Part shown: positions 12,064 through 21,159 of the stretch, one piece after another | Position numbering within the stretch: the first letter of the stretch is position 1 | Layout: the number at the start of each line of letters is the position of its first letter | Assembly: GCA_021495925.1 (NCBI GenBank) | Contig: JAKEKT010000013.1 | Span: 124,001-188,000, forward strand | Direction of reading: 5' to 3' | DNA: 64,000 nt | Origin: Diplodia intermedia | Lineage: Eukaryota; Ascomycota; Dothideomycetes; Botryosphaeriales; Botryosphaeriaceae | Notes under the pieces: model-generated | Database searches by the model: none | Seen by the model: the letters and a program-made list of their open reading frames with translations, nothing else | Told to the model about the DNA's origin: nothing | Position numbers and translations under genes: made by a program

Positions 12064-13328
12064 ATGGACGACTACCTCGGCAGCGGAACATGCGGCGAGG
12101 TCAAGCGCATCTACAGTTCGCGGCTGAGACAGGTCATCGCCGTCAAATCAGTCCGACTACCCAGCAAACGCGGAACCAAAGAGGAAGCCCTCATCATGCG
12201 CGAAGCCAAGATCCACCGACATTTAAACCACGTACGTACGCGGAAGCGCCTTCACCCAATGCGTCGCCCACACCACCCCGCTTACCCACCTCAAAGCCCA
12301 ACATCCTCCCCTGCTTCCACTACGACGTCCGCACCACGTCAGCCAGCGGCGACAAGGCAGAAGGGGCCCGCATCCTCTCGCTCGCCCTCGAGCTCATGAC
12401 GGGCGACGTCCACGACCTCGTCGTCAGCGGCGGCGCGGCGGCGACCAGCGAGCGGCTGCTTGTCGCCGAAGCGCTGCTGCGGCAGATGCTGCAGGCGCTT
12501 GACCACCTCGCGACGACGGCGCGCCTGGTGCACCGCGACGTCAAGCCGGCCAACATGCTGTACCGCCGCCTCGACCTCGACGACGACGACGAGAGCGCCT
12601 CCTTCGTCTTCAAGCTCGCCGATTTCGGCGTCGCGAAGCCGTGGTCCGAGAACGACGCCACCTCGTGCCCGACCTCGTCCTCCTCCCCCTCTTCCTCCTC
12701 CTCCTCCTCCCTCGCCACCACCACTACTACCACTCCCTCGTCCCCATCCTCGTCCCGCTCGTTCTATTCCTCCTGCACCACTACCTCCTCCTCCCCCGAC
12801 GCCGCCCGCACCCCCATCCTCGGCACCCCCCGCTACTGGGCCCCCGAATGCCGCCGCCGCCTCGATCTCCCCCGCAGCTCCCCGCAGCAAGGCCCCCCCG
12901 CAGACGTGTGGGCGCTGCTCGTCTCCGTCCTGTGGGTGGCGCAGCCGGAAAGCGTTTTCGGCAGCGGCGACGGATGGAGCCTTGCAGATGATGCAGAAGA
13001 TGGTGCGGGTGACGGCGGCGGCGGCGGTGGGGCTGACAACGACGGTCGACACATCCACGCTGTCGTGACCGTCGTGGAGGCGTTGGTGGCGAGGCCAGAG
13101 TTTCGGCACCTGAGTGGTATGGCGGCGAGGGAGCCGGGGCTGCGCGCGACGGCGGGGGAGATGTTGGAGCGGTTGGGTGGGGGTGGTGGGGGTGGTGGGG
13201 GCGGTGATGGGGGCGAGCGCATGGAGGTTGAGACTTGGGAGGTGGGGCCGGATGGGATCGAGCAGGAGGAGGAGGAGGTGGTGGTGGTAGAGGAGATGGA
13301 GTGGGAGAGGGGGGTTGTTGGCGGGTGA
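12064..13328 (+). CDS. Serine/threonine protein kinase with activation-segment insertion
   Basis: Two exons, 12064..12231 and 12297..13328, are separated by a 65-nt phase-0 intron (GTACGT...TCAAAG). They encode 399 residues, and the splice restores the kinase signature HLNHPNIL. All core elements are present: glycine loop GSGTCGEV (residues 6-13), lysine 28 in IAVKSV, glutamate 47 of helix C, catalytic loop HRDVKPANM (135-143), DFG (165-167) and GTPRYWAPE (232-240). An active enzyme is therefore expected. Between DFGVAKP and GTPRYW lies an unusual insertion of about 55 residues made almost wholly of Ser, Thr and Pro. The C-lobe is short and carries a Gly-rich run, then an acidic Glu/Val tail. 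The antisense strand is also open for 390 codons because of GC-rich codon use; that frame has no domain. Subfamily unknown. Confidence 0.8.
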
Positions 13329-14828
13329 GGTCGGGGCGGGGTTTCTTCGCTTTTTCGAATTTCGAATCGAACTTTGTTTGCGTTTGACCTGGTTTCCTTC
13401 CTCGTGTGTGAGCCTAAGTGGAATCGAGAAAGCCGGAAATGTAGAGAGCCGTGTGATTTGGCCCGCTGAGGGTCGTACACGAGGCCTGCAACCACCCTCA
13501 TTCCTGTCCATGTCTCTTCAGAAACACCGCCTCTTTTGTCACACTCGGCCACCACAGCAGGAAGATTTTCCATCTGAAAACGCACTGATTATATCAGCGT
13601 TGTGACGCTTGAAGAGGACACTTCACTACCACAAAGTCTGTGCAACGGTTCTCCCGGCTTTCGCTTCACCCTCGCACGCATTTAGACTCTTTTAAGTAGT
13701 ATGCTATTAATTTTTCGATCTGATGTGAGAAAGGATCCGGATTTTTTGTTTAACTATGTTCGAAGTTGGTATTTTCGTGCAACATAACGCTTTTGTACTA
13801 AATTCAGGCGGATTTTTGTTTAGCTACGTTCGAAGTTGGCACTTTTCTACGAGACTGGATCTTAGTACCACGAGCGGAATGCCGCCCTTAAAACGTCTTA
13901 AGATATCAATACCGAGCGCGGAGCTCAGTTGTCCTGTCGACTCGGCAAATTCGACATCCACGAAGACCAGAGGTGCAGGGCGGCGGAGGGCAGCTGGAGG
14001 TAGCGGAGAGAGGGATGCGAGGCGTGGTTGAGCTGAGCACACTTTCCACAGATATGTCGGGGCGAGGATGAAGGACGAAATGGGGGCATGACGTAATAGG
14101 AAGCCGAGCGAATGTGCTAAGTAAATTACTTCTGGCCATCAAATTCCGGCCGCTGTCACCCGCGCCCATGTCCACAGCCTACACCACTGACTACCACGCA
14201 ATCACGCCGGGCTACACTGCGCTGCACGTCCATCTGCGCGACCGACAAGCGACATGACAATCCCCTCTAATTGGGTCAGTCCGCCTCGCGACGCACCCTT
14301 CGACCCGATCCTCCAACGCCTGGAGCCGTTGCGCAATTCGGCTCGCTCACAGCCGTCAGCCTCAGTCGCTGCAGACTTCGCGCTTCGGGTCGCTCTGACA
14401 TCTCCCACACTGTTTCCATCAAATTTCTGAGGTGAATGACATGACGGAACCCTAAAGCAGAAGGTCAGTTAGATCGGCATGCAGCGTGTGGTGCCGCTTG
14501 ACGCCATCACACGCGCCGCCGCAGAATCCTCCTTACCATCGCCCCGCAGTGGTGCTGAAAACACTGAACTGACGCGTTTGTGTGCCTTCCACAGAGTGTG
14601 GGAGTTTCCTACATTAAATGCGTAGGTAGTTGAGCTTCGTGACTGGTTATCATTTTGTGACGAGTGGTTTTAAATCTGCTCCGAGAATGTCCCTCCGCCA
14701 CCCAAATAAAATAGAAGCAGTCATCAAGCAAACAGTATGTATATACGAGCGCCAGCGCGACCTGTTTTTGTTATTCTGCTCAAATCTCCTTAGCTAGCGT
14801 GTACATGCTAGATATGCCCCGTAGCTTA
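13329..14828. other. Intergenic region containing a short tandem repeat
   Basis: Convergent 3' ends of the kinase (plus) and the zinc-finger gene (minus). It contains the two-copy repeat at 13739..13870. The remaining frames are short and show no domain. Confidence 0.45.
13739..13870. repeat. Two-copy direct repeat, about 62 bp unit
   Basis: Copy 1 is 13739..13800 and copy 2 is 13810..13870. Both start GGATTTTT, carry GTTCGAAGTTGG in the middle and end in a GTACYA motif. In the well-aligned first half every substitution is a transition (A/G or C/T). Copy 1 is the AT-richer, including TAT where copy 2 has CAC. That bias is compatible with mild RIP or deamination of one copy. No function can be assigned. 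Confidence 0.6.
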
Positions 14829-15779
14829 TCATTCCCGGTAGATCCTCCTCAACAAGTGTCTGATTACCACCTTTCCATCCTCGTCCTCTCCTGCACTCTC
14901 TATCTTCCACAGCGGGAAAAATTTTCCGGTCCTTCTGGCATATCTCCCCAATTCCCCGATGTTCCGAAACACTCTGACCGTTTCCTGTTCATTCCCTTTC
15001 TTTCGAGCCCACTCGACCAAATCGATGAGATTGACGTACATACCACGCAACGCCATGCGACACTCCACAACGCTACTCGGCAATGGTGTGATCCCAACAG
15101 CCCTACACAGAGCGTGCCAGTTACCCAAATCATCCTCGCTGCCGAACCAGACTTTCAGCTCATCCTGCAGCGCCGACTGGTATTTCGATTTTGCATACTC
15201 GTAGTGGGAACTTCCGCTCTTCCAACGCATATGCGCACGCAACGCCGTAAAAGCGACTGACGGGGCGTCTGCACGGTTGTATTCGAAGCCCTCTTCCCTC
15301 TCATACGTTCCAAAGAAGGTGTCAAGGGGCGTGACACTCGTTTGATCTTGCTTGGGTTGTTCTCCTTGCTTGGAAGCTCTGGCCATGACTTGAAGTTGGC
15401 CTTGCACTTGGAACAGGTATGAGAATGCTGTGTGGCGACCCAGTGCTGCGGGGCTTTCGAAATACAACCGCGGGCAGAGGGGGCAAGCGCGCTTTCTTGG
15501 CAGAGGCGTGTACGATGGAATGCAGTCAACGTGGTCGCGAAGCTCTGGCCAAGACTTGAAGTTGGCCTTGCACTTGGCGCAGGTATGAGAATGCTGGGAT
15601 GGGTTGAGGTGCTGGGGTGAGGTCTGTAGGTGTCGCTTGAGGGCGCCTACACTGGGGAAGTATCCGGGGCAGGAACTACAGTGATGTGTAGCTGCTTTGC
15701 GGGTCTCAGGACAGTCGATTAGGTGCTGTATCAGAGCCTCGGGATTGGGAAAGGGCTTGTTGCAGGCCATGCAGAACAT
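14829..15779 (-). CDS. C2H2-type zinc-finger protein with fungal C-terminal domain
   Basis: A single frame of 316 codons from ATG 15779. Four finger-like units occupy the N-terminus: CMACNKPFPNPEALIQHLIDC (residues 3-23), CSSCPGYFPSVGALKRHL (34-51) with a further His, CAKCKANFKSWPELRDH (about 66-82) and CPLCPRLYFESPAALGRH (about 98-115). Residues after about 190 form an uncharacterised region (ELKVWFGSEDDLGNWHALCRA, then a segment around MYVNLIDLVEWARKKG) that looks conserved, perhaps shared by fungal zinc-finger proteins, but I know no name for it. A nucleic-acid-binding or regulatory role is inferred from the fingers only. A 58-bp piece encoding finger 3 is duplicated after finger 4 in another frame, so residues about 115 to 140 (HTAFSYLFQVQGQ onward) are a frame-shifted copy. 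Either an unseen intron removes it or the protein has acquired it. Confidence 0.65.
   Translation of the reverse strand: MFCMACNKPFPNPEALIQHLIDCPETRKAATHHCSSCPGYFPSVGALKRHLQTSPQHLNPSQHSHTCAKCKANFKSWPELRDHVDCIPSYTPLPRKRACPLCPRLYFESPAALGRHTAFSYLFQVQGQLQVMARASKQGEQPKQDQTSVTPLDTFFGTYEREEGFEYNRADAPSVAFTALRAHMRWKSGSSHYEYAKSKYQSALQDELKVWFGSEDDLGNWHALCRAVGITPLPSSVVECRMALRGMYVNLIDLVEWARKKGNEQETVRVFRNIGELGRYARRTGKFFPLWKIESAGEDEDGKVVIRHLLRRIYRE
15373..15596. repeat. 58-bp internal direct duplication in zinc-finger gene
   Basis: Copies at 15373..15430 and 15539..15596 differ at only three positions. The offset is 166 bp, not a multiple of three. The upstream copy in gene sense (15539..15596) encodes the finger SHTCAKCKANFKSWPEL; the other is read in a different frame in the main open frame. 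In the alternative frame the second copy would still encode a finger (TCSKCKANFKSWPEL). Confidence 0.85.
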
Positions 15780-18709
15780 GGGATTGGATGCATGAGATGC
15801 TTTGGGACCTTCGTGTAGGCGACTGCTGGTAGCAAAAGGCCGCTGGCTTAGAGAGTCGAGAGCAATGGTTCCTTTAAAAAATTCACACCAGTCACCATTA
15901 CAAGTCTACATCTTGTATCTCAAATGCTGGAGGAATGCGACGGGGGACGACTGATGACCTTTAGTAGTACATACCGGAAGTGGATCGGGACAAGAAGTAC
16001 ATATTACTGGCTTTTCTTGGCCGTCTAGATGGCGCTTTTGTTAGTGACTACCTGCTCCGCCGAGTAATAGCAGAGACTGCATACCTTACTCCAAAAGCCG
16101 AAGCTGGATAGACGGCCATGTCATACTGCTGATATGGAACTACGATTCCATCTTCTTCTGGTTTCTGAAGTCCGTCTGTGTGAGGTAAAACCGACGGCAC
16201 TCTGCTTTGTGAAAGCCTGAGCCATGTGACAGGCTGTTTTGTTGGTTGTGATGGGCGAAGCCGAAACATGATGAACAACACTTATTGGCGTCTTCCGAAG
16301 CTTGCGGTTACATGGGAAGTATCCTCCTGATATGCGTAGCGCACCTTTCAACGCATAGGACTAAAGTGTGTACTGTTTGTTTATGTAGCACTGCTTAACC
16401 GTTGAATCACCGCTGTGAGAACGTATCGACTGTAAAGCGATCAGCGCTGAGTTCTTTGATTGGTGCTTGCAGACGCAGGCATCGGAAACTTTCCGCTCGT
16501 CAGTGGGCTGGCTGACTCCAATCAATCGTTTAGCGCTGGTGGTACGCATCGCATATCTGAAACCACACTAATGCGAATCCTTGCAAGTCGAGCGATCAAT
16601 ACCATTTGGTGGGTATGGGGGGAAACTACAACAGTGATCACGGCTCGTACTATGAACGCGCTCTTACGATGGGCAACGGTCTTCAAAGGCTGGAGTTGGA
16701 GGCTGGCCAGACTACGTGAGATGCAGCACCACGCACTCATTCTCATCGGTCTAGGAACTTTCTAAGGTAGAGAGGACTCATGATACTCGGCCAGCCATCG
16801 GAAACGCGGTGGCCGTTGTCACCGTTGTCGATGATCCCCTTGCAGCTACGTTGGGCCGCCCTTGTGCAACCCCATCCAATGGTACGCACTCGGGCGGCAC
16901 GGCCTACAATAAGAATGCATATTTTAGCGTTGTCGATCAGCGGCCGGTGCGACATCCAAAGTTGCGATCGCATCCACGATTCGCAGGAAACACTCACGAG
17001 ACCATAATGGAATAAAAGCGAAAGTAAACGATACAAGCGGCCGAGCCTCGATTGGACCCACACATCCTCTTTAGAAGAAAATGCTGAGATTGGGGCTGCT
17101 TTGCGATGCCAATTCCGTTAGGTCTTCCGCCTGCCGTGGTTATATTGTACCAAAAACGGCCTTGCATATGCTAAGCGCCGTGATACACGTTGATGGCCAT
17201 CTGGGTGTTTCTGTTCCTCCGTCAAAGCTGCTCGCACATGGCGCTCAACTCATTCGACGGAGTACCATTGCCAATATCCGACCAGCCGAGCAGCTTGAAA
17301 AAGCAAGTACCGCAATCACCGTTCCTTATCTCACGATACACAGCGATTCAACACTGCCACGGGATCAGCTCATCCACTGACTTTTGACTCCGGACCTGCG
17401 ATACCCCAGCTCTTGCGTGATGCATCTGTTCTTTCTCCCCATCATCCATGCACCAGTGCGGCCAATCATCCCCCGATTTTCAAGTCAAGCGGAATAAACC
17501 GCTCTCAACACCTCAACACCTGCAGTTTACGCGCCACCAACGCGCGGCTGTCATTTTCAAGTGCGACGCGACACATTACTGCCTGGCTCCTCCGCTCGTC
17601 ACATTCCAGACCATCGGTTTCCTCGGTCGCGCCTCCACCCCGCTCCCAATCCGCCACTGGAGCCCCGTCTGCGAATCAAGCTCCACCGCCATGCAGCATG
17701 TTTCCCGCCTTCCCAAACTTGGGGATGACGACATACATCTCCACCAAGATCGGCTGCATGGGCATGCAAGACTATCAGGGGTCCCCGTCCTGCCAAGTCA
17801 CACAAGAGGGCGAAGCCAGGCGCCAAGAGCAAGACGATGAACGCCCTGCGCCCAGCTCTCTTTATCTGACACACAGTGAGTGGCTGATGCATCACCGAAG
17901 ACGGCAATTGCTGACTGCTTCAAAGGAACCAGATAGTCAAGGGAGGGTGCTTTGTGCGTTTCGCTTGGACTTCCAGAACAAAGCCGAAATCCCAGCGGCC
18001 AATGCGACCATAGAAGCACATTGTCCCAGCCTATCCGGGGCCATCAGGACGATGGAGCTGACTCTGAAGAAGCGCGCTTACTGCACCATCTGCGGATGCA
18101 TGGACGAGCAATTGTGTTCGAAACGAGGACGCAGTGGGGAGAAAGTGGGCCAGAGAAGGCCAAACAAGAGACAGAACTACGACGAGGCATATTGACTCAG
18201 AAATTTGCATGCAATGCCATTGAGCCGGAAGCATCGCAGAAAAAACCTGGGCATCGTTGATGGCTTTGTCCACCTTTCCGGCCACCTCGGTACTCGGCTG
18301 CCAGCTTCATGACAATGTAGCAAGCGTAAGTGATTTTCCTTGGCCATTCAGAACCCATAAGCAGCTCAACATCTCTGCTGATACCCAAATGGGTTCTCTT
18401 TCCTTGTCTGACTTTGTTAGTTGCACGTCTCTGACGCATCCGTACCGCGTTGTCTTGTTCACAAAGGTGGGCCGTGAAAGCATTACCCCAAGCCCGTTTA
18501 AAGAAGGCTCCCGTATTTCTTCAGGCCTTGTATCATTATCTCCTTGTCACTGACACCGCTGCCTCCTCCTCTCTCCATTTACCTTCTGCTCTACTCCATC
18601 TCATCTCTTCTTCTGGCTTCCCTCGTTTTACCCTGCAGTACCACAAGCCGCAGCACTGCAAGCCAGCTCCTCCACCATCGAAGGAAACCAACCAGCTCAA
18701 CCGCCCGCC
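15780..18709. other. Intergenic region, 2.9 kb
   Basis: No supported gene. An open frame at 17413..18195 (plus) is the longest but has no recognisable domain and biased composition. The 150 nt before 18710 are strongly pyrimidine-rich on the plus strand (CT tracts from about 18550), which is typical of a fungal core promoter and leader. Confidence 0.4.
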
Positions 18710-19845
18710 ATGGACAACGAAGAATCCGAAGGCCTCTACAGCCCTGCAACGCCGAAAGCAAACGGACCAGGCAAGCCCCTGCCGAAGAAGGCAGAAAATC
18801 CGTCTACCATACAAACCAACTTCCCTCCCAAAGATGAACCGTCACGCAGCAGTAGCGGCACAAGTCAACCTTCGTCGGACGTAGCCGCGGGTAGTGGCAA
18901 GCCCCCGTCGTCGACCGCGACCGAGGAAAGCAATCCGGCCCCGACGACCACCGGCGGCACGAAGACGTCGGCGAACGATGCCACGCAAGTCCAGGGCGGG
19001 GCAGCGGGGAACGCGGCTGCGACTCCGGCAGCCACCAGCCCGAGCCAGGCCGAGGGCACCGTCACCGTCGCCACCCCCCTATCCCCGCGCAACATGCCCC
19101 TCCCGCAGTCGCCGCAGGCATCCCGCACCCCGAGCAGCAGCAAGTCCGACAGCCTGACCGCCGAGCTGCGCGGCGTGTTCGGGCGCTACATGGCGCCCGA
19201 CAACACCGAGTACGAAGACGCGCACAACGTCGTGCAGATCTTCCTGCTCTCCATCATGGTGCGTTTACCCACCACCAACTTCCCCCAATCAAGCCTTGAT
19301 CCGCTAACGCCCCCCAACAGTGCCTCTGCCTCACCTACCACATCGCCGCCCGAACCGTCACCACCATCCTCGACGCCTTCGCGTGGGCCGTCACGCGCGC
19401 CGCCGCGGGGATCTGCGCGGCCGCCGTCGCCGTCGCCATGGTGCCCGTCGGCGGCGCCGTCGCCTTCTGCGGGCTGGCGCGGGCGGTGGTGTGCGGGGTC
19501 TTCGGGTCCGCGTCGACGACGCAGCGACCTACAACAACAACATCACACCCCGACACGGAATCGGAGACGAAGACGAAGAAGACGGAGATGGAGACGGAGA
19601 CGGAGACGGGGACGGCGGTGCAGGAGGAGCCTAGCGCCCTCGCTGCGCTGGGGTTGCGGTTCAAGGCCCTGGGCGCCCGCGCGGGCGATCATGTGCTGTG
19701 TGTGTGTTTGGTCGCGGTGCTGGTGTTTCGACTGTGGGAGGTCGAGAATAACTATCGCAATCTTGATTGGGAGCGTGTGGAGAGGGCGGAGCGGATTGAT
19801 TGGGAGGAGATTGATAGGTGTAGGGCGGCTGTGGGGGCGTGGTAG
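18710..19845 (+). CDS. Disordered N-terminus, two-segment membrane protein (hypothetical)
   Basis: Two exons, 18710..19258 and 19321..19845, are joined by a 62-nt phase-0 intron (GTGCGT...CCAACAG with a perfect CTAAC branch point), giving 357 residues. ATG 18710 has a GCC context. Residues 1 to about 145 are Pro/Ser/Thr/Ala-rich and probably disordered. A compact segment follows (LTAELRGVFGRYMAPDNTEYEDAHN, shown here only in part: VFGRYMAPDNTEYED). Exon 2 starts with a hydrophobic/amphipathic stretch, then a likely membrane segment (AAAVAVAMVPVGGAVAF). A Thr/Glu-rich linker follows, then a second hydrophobic segment (HVLCVCLVAVLVFRLW) and a charged tail. The family is not recognised. An organelle or endomembrane location is only a guess. 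Confidence 0.65.
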
Positions 19846-21159
19846 GGGTGGTTATGCGGCGGAGGGGTTTCCTTTGTGTTTGGCTTGAGTGTGTGGCGGG
19901 GGGTTTCAGCTCCATGGAAGGGTTTGGAAACTGTGGTGAAAGTTTGATGTGGGCTTGTATGGTAGAGGTGGCTTAGGCGCGTTGAATTTAGGGTGCATGT
20001 TTAGGTGTCTGAGCGGAAGAATGTGCGGTGTTGTTTTCCATCCTTTGTTTGCCCCGCAGGCCTGCCACCCGTCGTTGCTTGGGAGATCCATGCCATCGGA
20101 GAAGCCAGCCAGACGAACAAAGACGAGTCATCGCCGTCTCTCTCCGCACGGCCGCTGAGAAGGCAGGGATTCCATGGCAGTTCACTCCCGCCGGAAGCGG
20201 GTCGGAATTACCACACGCCCCCTGTGCGTTGCCTTCAGGGTCCTCTAGACGCAAAGGCGCAAGTACATAGTGATACATACCTAGTGCCTCGTTTTCCTTC
20301 ATTCCGTTCTCGCCCCGTACAAGTCGAGGTTGTTTTGTCGACATGCATGCGGCGGTCTTATCACCCTCCATTAAGAGTGTGGCGAACATGTTTATGTTAC
20401 CGTAAGAATGAAGGAATAAACAGGAGAATTAACAATCAAGGTTCTAGGAGTACGTGTCCAAAGTGGAAGAAGTTACGCTTTGGCACAACCCTATGGGCCA
20501 GGACATAGGCGGTCCATCGTGTCCTCCTGGAGGAGAATCGGCCATGCGAAACAACACGCCCTGGCTTCTAAGGCTTCCCATGGTACAGAACAAAGTTTGA
20601 AGGCGAGACCATCAGGGCCGCGAGAAACACGTCGAAACATCGGAGCAGCGGGCTTTCAAAACGCGGCCTGACCTCGACAACGATAGGGCAGCGGCGGTGC
20701 GGTGCCCGGAGACCCTGTTGTCGAATGGGCGTGTTGTGCGATCAACGTGGTTAAGGCGTACATGGATGAGAGCGCGATGATCTCTGCGTGCGGCTCTTGT
20801 CCTTCTCTTTTCTCACCCCCTGCGACGGGAGCGTGCAGCAGTTTCGGGCGCATGCGCTGTCAGATCATGAAGAAGCGGCAGTCGCGTCACAATCTGACGA
20901 AGACCGGTCGTCTCGTTTGTCTGCCATTGTCGACAAATCCGTCAACGGACCAGCCTTCTTTGTCCTCTATTACAAACACTCGATGTGACTGTCTGTCTAC
21001 TCGTTAGTATTTCCGCCTTCCGGTTGGTCCCTATTCCCCTTGACAACTGGCCGAGCTCTTTGTTTCGGAACAAAGACGACTGAAATACTCAGGCCGGTCA
21101 CGGATCATTCGAGCGGGCCATAGTCAGAGCCCGCTCAAGCAGCGCAGATCACGTCACAG
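19846..21159. other. Intergenic region, 1.3 kb
   Basis: No gene supported. Overlapping short frames on both strands lack domain features. It contains the 3' flank of the preceding gene and the promoter of the JmjC-like gene. Confidence 0.4.

Noticed and set aside
12339..13511. 390-codon minus-strand open frame opposite the kinase
   Set aside because: Pro/His/Arg low-complexity composition, no domain, and exactly antisense to exon 2 of an intact kinase; it is open because of GC-rich codon use.
13739..13870. Direct repeats as a CRISPR array or centromeric satellite
   Set aside because: Only two units, eukaryotic context and no spacers of constant length.
17413..18195. 260-codon plus-strand frame as a gene
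   Set aside because: No domain, no typical codon pattern or start context, and it overlaps other open frames of similar length; not enough to support a call.
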